64,000 bases of DNA from Brevibacillus daliensis (lineage in GTDB: Bacteria > Bacillota > Bacilli > Brevibacillales > Brevibacillaceae), in the NCBI RefSeq assembly GCF_021245735.1, contig NZ_JAJISB010000001.1, forward strand, positions 434,001-498,000. Direction: 5' to 3'. A program made the position numbers and the translations under genes. The stretch's first letter is position 1, and the number at the start of each line of letters is the position of its first letter. Below, piece by piece: positions 1 to 9,324 of this stretch. The notes beneath the pieces are model-generated. The model was given only the letters and a program-made list of their open reading frames with translations, made no database searches and was not told where the DNA came from.

Positions 1-982
1 AGTAAAAACTATGTTCGAAAAAGAGCAGCGTAATTCCTAGTTCATCAGGTGAGAAAGAAGAAAAAATATGTTGTGCATCATACGTTCCATAGTAATCGCC
101 CACTCCCGCATGATCACGACCAACTATAAAATGAGTGCAGCCATAGTTTTTGCGCACCATAGCATGAAAGACCGCTTCCCTAGGACCGGCGTATCTCATA
201 GCCGCAGGAAAAGCTCCTAGAAAAACCCTATTCTCCGGATAATATTTTTGAAGCAGAGCAAAGTAGCTCTCCATTCGTACTGCCGCAGGTACGTCATCCG
301 ATTTTGTCTGTCCAACCAATGGATTTAGAAATAACCCGTCAACAATTTCCATTGCTGCTTTTTGGATATACTCATGAGCCCGATGTACCGGATTGCGTGT
401 CTGAAACCCGACCACTGTTCGCCATCCCAGTTCTTTAAACATTCTCCGTGTTTCGCTTGGCGTATAGTAGTAATCAGCAAATTGCTCCGGTTTCGGACGC
501 TGCAATACCTCAATGTTGCCTCCAACGTAATAATCTGGTCGATCGTGTAAATTGGCGACACCAGGGTGTGCCACATCCGTTGTCCGATAAACATGCAGAG
601 CCTCTTTTTGCTTGTTAGGCTGATACACATCGGCTACGGTTAAAATTGCATAATCAATGCCATCTTGCCCGCGTAAGAGTAGCTTTTCACCTTTTTCCAA
701 GTCGCTGTACTCTTCTGTCACAGCAAGTGTTATAGGTACAGACCAGATCGTATCATCAGGCAATCGCATTTTATCCACAACACTGTTATATTCTGCTTCT
801 GTTAGAAACCCGGTTAATGGTGAGAATGCTCCAATGGCGATACAGTCAATGTCAGATAATGTCCACTCATCAATTGTCCAGACTCTGTAATGTCTACTTG
901 CCTGCCTGTACTCATCCAGCCTTTTCGGGGAAATCATTCGATTTATCAGTAATCCCCCATGTGCTAATGCGCGTTCTGCCAC
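1..982 (-). CDS. sat: Sulfate adenylyltransferase (ATP sulfurylase), C-terminus outside window
   Basis: Activates sulfate to adenylylsulfate (APS), the first step of assimilatory sulfate reduction. About 327 residues are visible of a family that is usually 380-390 aa; the C-terminus runs off the left edge. Visible motifs include the nucleotide-binding [11 protein letters not shown] (about residues 190-200) and [12 protein letters not shown] near the visible end, both ATP-sulfurylase hallmarks. The start is a GTG at 982, chosen because the protein begins [10 protein letters not shown], as family members do, and AAAGGTG lies upstream; no ATG fits. It lies 28 bp downstream of cysH and is probably cotranscribed with it. 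Confidence 0.93.
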   Translation of the reverse strand, partial: MAERALAHGGLLINRMISPKRLDEYRQASRHYRVWTIDEWTLSDIDCIAIGAFSPLTGFLTEAEYNSVVDKMRLPDDTIWSVPITLAVTEEYSDLEKGEKLLLRGQDGIDYAILTVADVYQPNKQKEALHVYRTTDVAHPGVANLHDRPDYYVGGNIEVLQRPKPEQFADYYYTPSETRRMFKELGWRTVVGFQTRNPVHRAHEYIQKAAMEIVDGLFLNPLVGQTKSDDVPAAVRMESYFALLQKYYPENRVFLGAFPAAMRYAGPREAVFHAMVRKNYGCTHFIVGRDHAGVGDYYGTYDAQHIFSSFSPDELGITLLFFEHSFY

Positions 983-1010
983 GTCCCTATCACCTTTCCT
1001 TTTTAGCCGT

Positions 1011-1706
1011 TTATTTATGCAGGCCACATTCCGTTTTTTCAAATCCTGACCAGCGTCCAGCTCGTGGATCTTCACCAGGTAATACCTGACGGGTACAAAC
1101 CTCACATCCAATGCTTGAATAATACTGATCATGAAGTGGATTATAAATAACCTGATGCTCCCTGATATATGCCCAGACATCATCATTCGTCCAGGCGGCT
1201 AACGGATTGAATTTAACTAGATTAAATTTGCTGTCCCATTCCACCTTTTTCGTATGGGCACGCGTTGGCGCCTGATCACGCCGTATCCCTGTAATCCAGG
1301 CAGTGTACTCTCCCAGAATGCGTGTTAATGGCTCCACTTTTCGCAGATTGCAACAAGACGTAGGGTTTGATTTCCACAACTCATCTCCATACAAGTTTGC
1401 CTGCTCTTCTAATGTAATTTGTGGCAATATTCTAATAAATGATGCCTGATAGTGCTTCTCTATTCGTTCAATCGTTTCGTATGTTTCTGTAAAATGTTTG
1501 TTCGTATCCAGATAAAACACAGGTGTACCGGGAGCAATTTTTTGTAACATGTCAATGAGAACTACATCCTCAGCACCAAAGCTGGATGCCAGCACAATAT
1601 CATTCCCAAATTGCGCCGTTGCCCAAGCAAGAAGTTTTTCGGGCTGTTCCTCTTCAAATTTTGCAGCCAGATCCTCAAGCTCTGGCAAGGAATACTCCAT
1701 ACTCAT
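1011..1706 (-). CDS. cysH: Phosphoadenylyl/adenylyl-sulfate reductase
   Basis: Reduces (P)APS to sulfite with thioredoxin as donor. The 231-aa protein has the N-terminal PP-loop-type [10 protein letters not shown] (about 41-50), the cysteine pair SCCNLR (about 119-124), a second CxxC (GCEVC) and the C-terminal ECGLHK that carries the catalytic Cys. The CC plus CxxC set indicates a [4Fe-4S] cluster, so the enzyme probably accepts APS, as Bacillus CysH does. Two in-frame ATGs (1706 and 1700) are possible; AGAGGGG lies 8-9 bases upstream of the first. First gene of the cysH-sat operon. Confidence 0.93.
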   Translation of the reverse strand: MSMEYSLPELEDLAAKFEEEQPEKLLAWATAQFGNDIVLASSFGAEDVVLIDMLQKIAPGTPVFYLDTNKHFTETYETIERIEKHYQASFIRILPQITLEEQANLYGDELWKSNPTSCCNLRKVEPLTRILGEYTAWITGIRRDQAPTRAHTKKVEWDSKFNLVKFNPLAAWTNDDVWAYIREHQVIYNPLHDQYYSSIGCEVCTRQVLPGEDPRAGRWSGFEKTECGLHK

Positions 1707-1838
1707 ACTTCTACCCCTCTTTCACAACATTTACGTTCTATCTTATGTTGGTACTTGCATGATGGATACTTGCCTACTGATTTCAATAAATACATATAAT
1801 TCCGATGTATTTTATTGGTTTTGTTTTGTCTGTCTATC

Positions 1839-1920
1839 ATAGTAGTTCCAATTCCATTGATTGTCAATTATGTAAATTCATTATTTTCTCGTTGACCATA
1901 CCTTCTCAAGCGAGTATACT
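1839..1920. promoter_or_regulatory. Divergent sigma-A promoters for cysH-sat and the sulfite reductase gene
   Basis: On the plus strand TTGACC (1892-1897), a 17-base spacer and TATACT (1915-1920) precede the sulfite reductase gene. On the minus strand TTGACA (complement of 1862-1867), a 17-base spacer and TACTAT (complement of 1839-1844) precede cysH. The two -35 boxes are only 24 bp apart, so one bound regulator could control both arms. CymR is the usual regulator of such genes in Bacillales, but I see no clear operator. Confidence 0.7.
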
Positions 1921-1971
1921 CAATTCAAAGTATTCCGACAAATAATGTATGAATTAAAAGGAGGACTAGGT

Positions 1972-3600
1972 ATGGCAGATCAACAGCAGCGCCCATGGGA
2001 ATCAGATAAAAGCAAATTAAGCGCTTTTGAACTGACAAAACTGGATCGTGAAGGCTTGTCGATTATTGAGACCATTCGTGAACGTGCTTCGCAAGGGTAC
2101 AGTGCATTTAGTGAAGAAGATCTCGTATTTTTTAAATGGGCAGGGGTTTATGAGCAAAAGCCAAAAGGTGAAGGTCACTTCATGATGCGCGTTCGAATAC
2201 CTGGGGGCATCCTTACTTCCGAACAGACGCGTGCTCTAGCAGCAATCAGTCGTGATTACGGCCGTAATGTTGTTGATGTAACAACAAGGCAAGCCATACA
2301 GTTTCACTGGCTAACCACTCAGTCTCTTCCTGATATTTTTGACCGTTTGGAGCAAGTAGGTCTTTTCTCTTATCAGGCCTGTGGCGATGTACCTCGCACA
2401 ATCGTTGGGAATCCACTCTCCGGCATTGATCCTCATGAACTAATCGATACCGCACCGCTTGTTGAGCAATTGGAGAAACACTTCTTGCTCAATCCGGAAT
2501 TTGATAACCTGCCTCGAAAATATAAAATCTCTATTTCAGGAAATATCTACAATACAGGACATGCAGAGATAAATGACTTGGCGTTTACTCCTGCCTCCAA
2601 AGTGATCGATGGAGAAGAGCGTATTGGCTTTCATGTTTGGGTGGGCGGTGGTCTTTCAGCCAAACCGTATCTGGCAAAGCAACTAGGAATTTTTGTTCTG
2701 CCTGAAGATGTGGTTAGGGTAGCAGACGGTGTTACGAAAATCTTCCGTGATAATGGCTATCGCCAGAAGCGCCATCAAGCCCGTCTGAAATTCCTCATGG
2801 CTGACTGGGGACCGGAAAAATTTACAGAAAAATTGTTGGAACTGATTGGTTCGCTGCCTGAACAAGGGAAAGATCGGACTGATGGCTGGAATGCTGGATA
2901 TTTTACTGGTGTTCATAAGCAAAAAGGTGACGAACTGAATTATGTGGGTCTCCTCCTACCTGTAGGAAGGCTTACAGCAGAAGATTTCGCTGAACTGGCT
3001 GATTTGACTGATCGTTATGGCAGTGGTTCCGTTCGTACTACCAACTCACAAAATATCATTCTCCCTAACATTCCCGACGAAAAACTGGAAAGCTTGCTAG
3101 CTGAGCCACTGTTACAACGGCTTACACCTTTTCCTCGTACTTTTGTTGGCTATGCAGTTTCCTGCACGGGGAACGAATACTGTAATTTGGCTATTGTTGA
3201 AACAAAGGCACGCATGCTCTCCATCGCTACCTGGCTGGATGAACATGTCGAATTGGATACGCCTGTCCGTTTGCATATGATTGGCTGCCCCAATTCCTGC
3301 GGACAGCAACAGATCGCGGATATTGGTCTGCAAGGCTCATTGGTTAAAACAGAGAGTGGGACGGTAGATGCCTTCGATTTCTTTGTCGGGGGAAGTCTTG
3401 GACCAGATGCACAGTTTAATAGCCGTCTTAAGGGGCGTGTAAAAGCAGATCGTGTTGCTCCTGTTATTGCTCAACTGCTGGAACTATATAAAAAAGAGCG
3501 TCTAGCAGAGGAAAAATTCCATCAGTTTGCTAGACGAGTCGGTACACCCAGAATTCAAGAGTATTTCTCTGATGTGATTGCAAGTGTATCTGCATCATAA
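1972..3600 (+). CDS. Siroheme/[4Fe-4S] sulfite (or nitrite) reductase, ferredoxin-type
   Basis: Six-electron reduction of sulfite to sulfide, completing the pathway begun by sat and cysH. The 542-aa protein has the two-domain repeat of the NiR/SiR family and the cluster/siroheme ligands as SCTGNEYCN (about 400-408) and GCPNSCGQQQ (about 439-448). The start at 1972 (MADQQQRP) is chosen because AAAGGAGG lies just upstream; the longer frame from 1945 would place that site inside the gene. Nitrite reductases share these motifs; the divergent cysH-sat neighbourhood makes sulfite the likelier substrate. Confidence 0.88.
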   Translation: MADQQQRPWESDKSKLSAFELTKLDREGLSIIETIRERASQGYSAFSEEDLVFFKWAGVYEQKPKGEGHFMMRVRIPGGILTSEQTRALAAISRDYGRNVVDVTTRQAIQFHWLTTQSLPDIFDRLEQVGLFSYQACGDVPRTIVGNPLSGIDPHELIDTAPLVEQLEKHFLLNPEFDNLPRKYKISISGNIYNTGHAEINDLAFTPASKVIDGEERIGFHVWVGGGLSAKPYLAKQLGIFVLPEDVVRVADGVTKIFRDNGYRQKRHQARLKFLMADWGPEKFTEKLLELIGSLPEQGKDRTDGWNAGYFTGVHKQKGDELNYVGLLLPVGRLTAEDFAELADLTDRYGSGSVRTTNSQNIILPNIPDEKLESLLAEPLLQRLTPFPRTFVGYAVSCTGNEYCNLAIVETKARMLSIATWLDEHVELDTPVRLHMIGCPNSCGQQQIADIGLQGSLVKTESGTVDAFDFFVGGSLGPDAQFNSRLKGRVKADRVAPVIAQLLELYKKERLAEEKFHQFARRVGTPRIQEYFSDVIASVSAS

Positions 3601-3671
3601 CAGGGATCATCCCGATGTATATCATGCAATCTGAGGGGAAACCCCTCTAGATAGAGAAAAAGGTGACCGCC

Positions 3672-3881
3672 ATGTTTTTGTATCATGTGGAAATTAGTAC
3701 GACGGATGAAAAAAATCTGGTAGCTGTAGTTATTGCAGATTCAGACGATGCCGCTTTTAAGTATGCGCAAACCTTGGCAAAACGACAGTTCTCTCCCTCG
3801 CAAGAAATAAAAGAAAGTACAATCATCGAAAAGAAATATCTAGAAAAAGGCAGAGGATATGTTTTTCAAACCTTGGAATAA
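3672..3881 (+). CDS. Small conserved protein downstream of sulfite reductase (DUF3906-like)
   Basis: A 69-aa acidic/basic soluble protein beginning MFLYHVEISTTDEKNLVAVV, with no membrane segment or cysteine. The size, sequence style and position after a sulfite reductase gene recall the DUF3906 family; that assignment is from memory and unconfirmed. AAAGGTG at 3659-3665 sets the ATG at 3672; the GTG at 3663 lies within that site. It is 71 bp after the reductase gene, ends at a strong terminator and is probably cotranscribed. Function unknown. Confidence 0.75.
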   Translation: MFLYHVEISTTDEKNLVAVVIADSDDAAFKYAQTLAKRQFSPSQEIKESTIIEKKYLEKGRGYVFQTLE

Positions 3882-3890
3882 AATGAAAAT

Positions 3891-3930
3891 AGGGCTCTTG
3901 CAAGATGTAATCTGCAAAGGCCCTTTTTTT
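3891..3930 (+). terminator. Rho-independent terminator of the sulfite reductase operon
   Basis: Stem AGGGC...GCCCT extended by TTGC(A)AGAT paired with ATCTGCAA around a 3-base loop, followed by seven Ts. It closes the plus-strand operon and separates it from the convergent lipoprotein gene. Confidence 0.85.
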
Positions 3931-3941
3931 AGTAATGGATT

Positions 3942-4490
3942 TTACGAGCCAGTTGAACTGCTTCCTGAACCGAAACCAGATTTCATACCAGATGATGATC
4001 CGAAATCAGAGTCTGATCCTGAACGTGGGCTAGTTGGTTTTGCTGAACTTCCAATTTTATTAGAAGTACCACTTTTTCCTTTTATGCTACTATATCCGGC
4101 AGCCGTACCTGCGAATAGAAACATAGCAAGCGGAATGCTAGAATATGTGGAATCATAAGTAGTATCTTCGCCATTGATCGAGATATCATCCAGATACTCC
4201 ACGAATTCCGTTTCGTCATATGCGATACAATTCGTTTCTATATAATCTTCTACTTTGGTTAAATCCAATCCTGGATAGGTCTCTTGAAGATGTTGCAAGT
4301 CAACCTCTTCTCCACAACCACTACTATCCGATAATGACAATACCTCTGGTTCAACTGATTCAGCATCACTTGATGACCACTCGCTATTTAATTGCAGGTT
4401 ACTAGAGCTCGTTTCAGAGCCACATCCAGTCATGATCATCGCCGTCGTGATGAATCCCGACATTACCTGTGCTGTCCCTGATTTCTTCAT
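3942..4490 (-). CDS. Ser/Gly-rich putative lipoprotein of unknown function
   Basis: A 182-aa protein beginning MKKSGTAQV, with a hydrophobic stretch ending in the lipobox-like IMTGC, so probably lipid-anchored outside the membrane. The middle is acidic (EEVDLQHLQETYPGLD); a hydrophobic stretch SIPLAMFLFAGTAAGY lies near residue 120, and the last 40 residues are almost all Ser, Gly, Lys and Thr. Start at 4490 is chosen because GGGAGAT overlaps the alternative ATG at 4496. I do not recognise the family. The low-complexity tail resembles secreted surface proteins whose C-terminus is exposed. Confidence 0.7.
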   Translation of the reverse strand: MKKSGTAQVMSGFITTAMIMTGCGSETSSSNLQLNSEWSSSDAESVEPEVLSLSDSSGCGEEVDLQHLQETYPGLDLTKVEDYIETNCIAYDETEFVEYLDDISINGEDTTYDSTYSSIPLAMFLFAGTAAGYSSIKGKSGTSNKIGSSAKPTSPRSGSDSDFGSSSGMKSGFGSGSSSTGS

Positions 4491-4589
4491 AATCATCTCC
4501 CTTTATGAATCAATCATACAATAATTTACAATTTTCTAATACCATAAGCTGGTGCTCCCTTGTAACTTATCTTGAAAAAAGAGGAGGGA

Positions 4590-5927
4590 TTATGGTAGAT
4601 GGATGGTAGATTGAATGAGTTGAATCGTATTTTCATCTACCCATATCATACCTTCTGGGAGATGATCGAGTGGGTTCTCCGCTACTACTCGATGATTTTT
4701 TACATCCCAAATATAAAGTGTATAGGGAGTAACCTCATCTTCCTTATAATCCGTTCGTAATGCTAAGAAAGCTAGCAGGTTCTTTTGAGGTGAGAACACC
4801 CCAGACGGTCTTATTAATGCAAAATCTGAAACTGGCGTTCCGATCATATAACCTTGCTCTTCTTTCTTATCTTCTAGGTTGTATGACTTGATGCTTGTTG
4901 TAACCATTTCTCCAGTAGAAACCGTATCAAGATAATATAAATGCTGATCTAATACCCCTAGCATATAGCGATCATACTTCTCACCTGGTTCCTTGCCAAC
5001 CTGATGGAGTTGATTCGTTTTTACATCGAGTAGGTATAAACCTTGATTTCCTTGGAAAGAGAGATCATAGACATGATAGCCAGTTTCGACCAGCATCAGA
5101 TCTGGAAACCCTTCTATCCTCTTTAATTTTTTCACAGGTTTTGTAGCGTGCTCTATATCTTTGATTGGCAGCTTCTTTATTTTTTTCGTAGTAAAATCAA
5201 TGGATGACAGGCCTTTCTTATAAACCAAAATCTCCTGATTATTTCTCCACTCTACCACCCATTCATTCTGCATGCCTACGATGTCTTCGGAAGAAAAGTT
5301 GTGTTTGGCTATGTTACCAGTCAATGGAATAACTTCTTTTTTAGCCATGTCCAGATAACCTACCACAGCCTCATGTGCTGGAGTCTCTACGAGAAGCAGC
5401 ACGTTATCCCCTTTTGGCGAACGAATAAATTGATAATCTGCTTCGTCTGCCTGCGGGAGATTCTTCATTTCAAAATATCCCTTTGTCCGATCTAAGACGA
5501 ATAGATGCTGAGTGTTGCTTTTGTTCTTTTGTTCTTGAAACAAGATATAAAAAAGATCTGGCTCCGTGGAATCTTGTGTAATCATTACGTTAGATAGTGT
5601 GGAAGATATCGATTGATAAAAAACCTCTTGCGGTCCAACAAAACGGTCATGACCGTTTTGTTTAAGCATAAGCTTACTCGGATTTTTCTCATCTACATAC
5701 AGATAAAATCCTTGTTCTCTCATACTCCATTCTTCCTCTGTTGGGATGCTAGTCGCAGGCTCTGTCTTCTGAAGTGTTTTATCCTGGACCTTCTCGTTAG
5801 CCATTACTACCTCATCAACGCCTAGTGCCTCCGTCTTTTCTGATGGTAATCCAAACATAACTGTGAACGAACTTAAAATAAACAACAAACCTGATAATAA
5901 AAGTATTCGGTAGGAAAGATTTTTCAT
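4590..5927 (-). CDS. Membrane-anchored beta-propeller-like protein, unknown function
   Basis: A 445-aa protein starting MKNLSYRILLLSGLL at 5927, preceded by AGGGGG; an upstream in-frame ATG has no ribosome site. An N-terminal hydrophobic helix (about 8-28) suggests a signal anchor. The rest has repeated short beta-strand patterns such as VLDRTKGYFEMKNLP, LLDVKTNQLHQVG and YIWDVKNHRVVAENP, spaced like the blades of a TolB/WD40-type propeller. Residues KQNGHDRFVGPQE are encoded by a 36-bp palindromic repeat that recurs at 39663 (see findings). Precise function unknown. Confidence 0.7.
   Translation of the reverse strand: MKNLSYRILLLSGLLFILSSFTVMFGLPSEKTEALGVDEVVMANEKVQDKTLQKTEPATSIPTEEEWSMREQGFYLYVDEKNPSKLMLKQNGHDRFVGPQEVFYQSISSTLSNVMITQDSTEPDLFYILFQEQKNKSNTQHLFVLDRTKGYFEMKNLPQADEADYQFIRSPKGDNVLLLVETPAHEAVVGYLDMAKKEVIPLTGNIAKHNFSSEDIVGMQNEWVVEWRNNQEILVYKKGLSSIDFTTKKIKKLPIKDIEHATKPVKKLKRIEGFPDLMLVETGYHVYDLSFQGNQGLYLLDVKTNQLHQVGKEPGEKYDRYMLGVLDQHLYYLDTVSTGEMVTTSIKSYNLEDKKEEQGYMIGTPVSDFALIRPSGVFSPQKNLLAFLALRTDYKEDEVTPYTLYIWDVKNHRVVAENPLDHLPEGMIWVDENTIQLIQSTIHLP
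5627..5662. repeat. 36-bp dispersed palindromic repeat, copy 1 (inside a gene)
   Basis: A 26-bp perfect palindrome (AACAAAACGGTCA and its mirror, 5637-5662) with a 10-bp 5' extension CTTGCGGTCC. All 36 bases recur identically at 39663-39698. This copy is in frame within the beta-propeller-like gene. Confidence 0.9.
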
Positions 5928-6056
5928 AGCATAGTCCCCCTGGAACGTTAACAGATAGTATTGTTCATTTCCATTATAAGACAATTTTGACCTTCTAAGT
6001 GTTACAAAAAATTATAATAATTCTCCAAAAAACCATAGCTCCCGACCTATAGAAAT

Positions 6057-6090
6057 AGAAAAAACTGGCACATCTCTGCACCAGTTTATT
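6057..6090 (-). terminator. Terminator of metI-metC
   Basis: Minus-strand hairpin AAACTGGTGCA / TGTGCCAGTTT followed by a T run, immediately downstream of metC. Confidence 0.8.
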
Positions 6091-6095
6091 ACCCA

Positions 6096-7262
6096 TCATG
6101 CTTCTATTTTAAACTTGACGGATGCTGCTATCTGCAATGCTTGAGCCAGATCAGCAATTATGTCTCCTGCATCTTCAACCCCTACTGATAGTCTCACGAG
6201 TCCGTCCGTAATTCCTCTTTTTTCTCGTTCCGCTTTTGGCATAGAGGCATGTGACATTTGCACGGGATAAGAGTAAATACTCTCCACTCCACCCAAGCTG
6301 ACTCCTACCAAGGCAAGCTTCAGGTTTTCAAATAATGCCTTAACCTGCTCACGACCACCCAGATCAAAAGAAAGAACAGCTCCGTGACCACTAGCCTGAC
6401 TGTTTTGGAGCGCGTGCCCCTTATGACTTGATAAGCCTGTGTAATAGACATGCTTTACTAGAGGGTGCTGAGAAAGATAGTCTGCAATCTGTACAGCATT
6501 ACGTGTTGCTTGGTCCAGCCTTGTTTTCAAGGTCTTCAACCCACGCATAACCAACCAGCAGTCTTGTACCCCGAGAATGGCACCGAACCCATTTTGAATA
6601 GCATATAATTTGTTTCCGATCTCCTCTGTTTTTGTTACGACCAATCCTGCAACCACATCACTGTGACCACCGATGAATTTGGTCGCACTGTGTATGACAA
6701 TATCGGCTCCTAGCTCAAGCGGACGTTGGTAGTAAGGTGTCAAGAAGGTATTGTCTACTATGGTTAGTAAGGAATGACGCTTTGCGATAGCTGTTGCACC
6801 AGCTACATCTGTTACTTTTAAGGTTGGATTGGATGGTGTCTCCAAATAAATCGCCTTGGTGTTAGGACGAATCGCTTTCTCAATCGCTTGCAGATTCGTA
6901 GTATCAACAAAGGTAACTTCAATCTCCATTCGCTTTAATACCGTAGTAAGGAAGCGGAAAGTACCCCCATATACATCCTCTGCAACCACAATATGATCAT
7001 TACTGCTAAAAAGTAGAAACACACTGGAAATAGCAGCCATTCCAGAGGCGAAAGCAAATCCCCGTTCCCCACCTTCAAGTACCGCAATAGCTTCTTCTAG
7101 CGCCTGCCTGGTTGGATTACCAGATCTCGCGTAGTCAAACTGCCCTGGATGATCAATATCATACTGATGAAAAGTAGATGCTTGAAAAATAGGTATGCTG
7201 GAAGCTCCTGTTTCCCTATCGATCCCGCACGTACCATGAAGCAGTTTCGTCGCAAAATTCAT
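6096..7262 (-). CDS. metC: Cystathionine beta-lyase
   Basis: PLP enzyme converting cystathionine to homocysteine, pyruvate and ammonia in methionine synthesis. The 388-aa protein has the Cys/Met-metabolism fold: YARSGNPTR near residue 54, FASGMAAI, the PLP lysine in HSATKFIGGHSDV (about 190-200) and SLGGVESI near the C-terminus. It starts at 7262 behind AGAGGAG, and its ATG overlaps the metI stop codon as ATGA, so the two are translationally coupled. Regulated with metI by the upstream S-box. Confidence 0.93.
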   Translation of the reverse strand: MNFATKLLHGTCGIDRETGASSIPIFQASTFHQYDIDHPGQFDYARSGNPTRQALEEAIAVLEGGERGFAFASGMAAISSVFLLFSSNDHIVVAEDVYGGTFRFLTTVLKRMEIEVTFVDTTNLQAIEKAIRPNTKAIYLETPSNPTLKVTDVAGATAIAKRHSLLTIVDNTFLTPYYQRPLELGADIVIHSATKFIGGHSDVVAGLVVTKTEEIGNKLYAIQNGFGAILGVQDCWLVMRGLKTLKTRLDQATRNAVQIADYLSQHPLVKHVYYTGLSSHKGHALQNSQASGHGAVLSFDLGGREQVKALFENLKLALVGVSLGGVESIYSYPVQMSHASMPKAEREKRGITDGLVRLSVGVEDAGDIIADLAQALQIAASVKFKIEA

Positions 7263-8422
7263 CGTAAACACTCCTCTTTTGTTAAACATCGATCCAAGGC
7301 TTGCTCCAGGTCAGCAATTAAATCTTTCGGATGTTCAATCCCAACAGAGAGGCGGAGCAATCGATCACAAACACCGACATACTCCCTAACTTCTACAGGA
7401 ATATCCGCATGTGTCTGTGTAGACGGGTATGTACAAAGCGATTCCACACCACCAAGGCTTTCCGCATAAGAAATGATGTTCAGACTTTTCAAGAATACGG
7501 CTACATCCTCTTTATCCCTGATTCGAAAAGAAACCATCCCGCTATAACCGCTTGCTTGACGTGTTTGCACATCATAGCCAAGATGAGTAGGAAGTCCAGG
7601 ATAAAAAACTTCTGATACAGCTTCATGGTTTTGAAGGAAACTCACAACCTTATAGGCGTTAGCCTGATGACGATCCATCCTTAGTGCAAGGGTTTTTAAT
7701 CCCCTCATAATCAGCCAGCAATCCTGCGGACCTAGGACAGCTCCAATTGAATTATGCAGAAAACGGATTTTTTCTGTAAGTTCCGCACCTTTCGTAACAA
7801 TCAATCCCGCCAGTACATCATTATGTCCAGCTAAATATTTGGTTGCGCTATGAAAAACCAGATCTGCTCCTAACTCCAATGGCCGCTGATAATAAGGCGT
7901 CATGAATGTATTATCGATAATGGAGAGTACATTGTGCTTTTTGGCGATCGACACAATTGTTGAAAGGTCAGTAATCTGCATAAGTGGATTAGTCGGCGTT
8001 TCTACGAACAATGCCTTTGTTTCTGGCTTGATTGCTTCTTCCACTAGCTTTGGGTTACACATATCTACGTAGGTTGTTGTGATGCCATATCGCTTTAGAA
8101 CCTGTTCAAACAGACGATACGTTCCTCCGTAAAGATCAAGCGATACAACTAAATGATCTCCGTATGAGAATAATCCCAAGATAGTCTGAATCGCAGCCAT
8201 CCCTGACGAACAGGCAAAACCACCGTCTCCAGATTCCAAATCGGCAATGGCTTCTTCTAGCACGGACCGAGTTGGATTAGCCGTACGCGTATAATCAAAT
8301 CCTGTGCTTTCTCCCAATGCTGGATGACGATAAGCTGTTGCATGATATATGGGAAAACTAACCGCTCCTGTTGTTTTTTCTTTTCCTACTCCGATTTGGA
8401 CCAACCGCGTTTCAATATGCAC
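7259..8422 (-). CDS. metI: Cystathionine gamma-synthase / O-acetylhomoserine thiolyase
   Basis: PLP enzyme that joins cysteine (or sulfide) to an acylated homoserine. The 387-aa protein is a paralogue of the next gene, with YTRTANPTR, CSSGMAAIQT, HSATKYLAGHNDVLAG (PLP lysine about 197) and SLGGVESLCTYP. GTG start at 8422 with GGGGAGAG about ten bases upstream. First gene of metI-metC, directly behind a SAM riboswitch, the arrangement known from B. subtilis. Confidence 0.92.
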   Translation of the reverse strand: MHIETRLVQIGVGKEKTTGAVSFPIYHATAYRHPALGESTGFDYTRTANPTRSVLEEAIADLESGDGGFACSSGMAAIQTILGLFSYGDHLVVSLDLYGGTYRLFEQVLKRYGITTTYVDMCNPKLVEEAIKPETKALFVETPTNPLMQITDLSTIVSIAKKHNVLSIIDNTFMTPYYQRPLELGADLVFHSATKYLAGHNDVLAGLIVTKGAELTEKIRFLHNSIGAVLGPQDCWLIMRGLKTLALRMDRHQANAYKVVSFLQNHEAVSEVFYPGLPTHLGYDVQTRQASGYSGMVSFRIRDKEDVAVFLKSLNIISYAESLGGVESLCTYPSTQTHADIPVEVREYVGVCDRLLRLSVGIEHPKDLIADLEQALDRCLTKEECLR

Positions 8423-8465
8423 GATGGTTCTCTCCCCTCATTACTCTCTTTATAAAATCAAAAAG

Positions 8466-8497
8466 AAAAGCCTTCTTTCCTAAGAAAGAAGGCTTTG
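8466..8497 (-). terminator. Riboswitch-controlled terminator upstream of metI
   Basis: Perfect hairpin AAAGCCTTCTTTC / GAAAGAAGGCTTT followed by a T-rich run on the minus strand; the expression platform of the S-box. Confidence 0.9.
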
Positions 8498-8523
8498 GTC
8501 GCGCCATTAGAATCCGCAAGCAA

Positions 8524-8646
8524 ATCCTTCTTATCTTTCAGAGCTGTTACGCTCTGCAGGAATTAGCACCATCTCGTCATATTTCATAACGAGTGGTTGC
8601 CGGGCATCATAGGGCCAGTCCCTCCGCCTCTCTGGATAAGAAGATC
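8524..8646 (-). ncRNA. SAM-I (S-box) riboswitch
   Basis: Minus-strand sequence contains the class landmarks in order: TTATCCAGAG, GGCGGAGGGACTGGCCC, TGATGCCCGGCAACC, ATGGTGCTAATTCC and closing AAAGATAAGAAGGAT, which pairs with the first segment (P1). With high SAM the downstream terminator forms and metI-metC are off. Confidence 0.97.
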
Positions 8647-8670
8647 GCTATTCAATTTGTATTGATTTAC

Positions 8671-8699
8671 AATTTATCAGACGTCACCCTGACTGTCAA
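8671..8699 (-). promoter_or_regulatory. sigma-A promoter of metI-metC
   Basis: TTGACA (complement of 8694-8699), 17-base spacer, TAAATT (complement of 8671-8676), about 20 bp upstream of the S-box. Confidence 0.75.
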
Positions 8700-8885
8700 G
8701 AAATTTCTGATCGCTTGGTTGATTGTACTTTGGTGAGAAGGATTAATTATAATGTCCGCTTTTTTGAAGACTATAAAATAAACATTATTAGTTTTACACT
8801 GAGTAAAATTATTTCATAACCTGTCGTTGCCACCATATGTATTTCCTCCTCTCAGTGGGTAGCCTAGTAAAGAAGGAGGTCACCC

Positions 8886-9317
8886 ATGAAAAAATATGTA
8901 ATAGCCATTACACTTGCTATCATAGCATTATTTCCTATATTTCCCATTGGTGAAGCTTCTTCTATTCCTCTTTATCCCAAAGGCTCTCCTGAAGAGCTGT
9001 ATCAGGATATTTTTATTACAATGCTTGGTCCTTCCATTGAGAAAGCTGTACATCACTATTATTCTGATATACTGACAACATCACCTCACGTGTACCCGTA
9101 TGAAGTAAAAGTAATAAAAGCAGAGCGAATTGGCGGTTATCGTAAGTTTGGATTTACTGTCGTTTTAATGGTCTCCCCTGTTATCGGACCACACATTGGT
9201 GTTGGGCAGGATCAACTAACCTTTTCCATATCACCGGGTAAAACCAGGCTAATCAAATATGAGCATCTACGGACAGAAGAGTTACCTCCACATTGGCAGC
9301 ATATTATCAAGTATTAA
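8886..9317 (+). CDS. Secreted DUF3888-type protein
   Basis: A 143-aa protein with a clear signal peptide (MKKYVIAITLAIIALFPIFP, cleavage probably near GEASS). The mature part starts SPEELYQDIFITMLGPSIEKAV and ends in a strand-rich region, the pattern I associate with DUF3888; no catalytic motif is visible. AAGGAGG lies 7 bases before the ATG. Monocistronic, convergent with the GNAT gene. Function unknown. Confidence 0.8.
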   Translation: MKKYVIAITLAIIALFPIFPIGEASSIPLYPKGSPEELYQDIFITMLGPSIEKAVHHYYSDILTTSPHVYPYEVKVIKAERIGGYRKFGFTVVLMVSPVIGPHIGVGQDQLTFSISPGKTRLIKYEHLRTEELPPHWQHIIKY

Positions 9318-9324
9318 AGATGAT

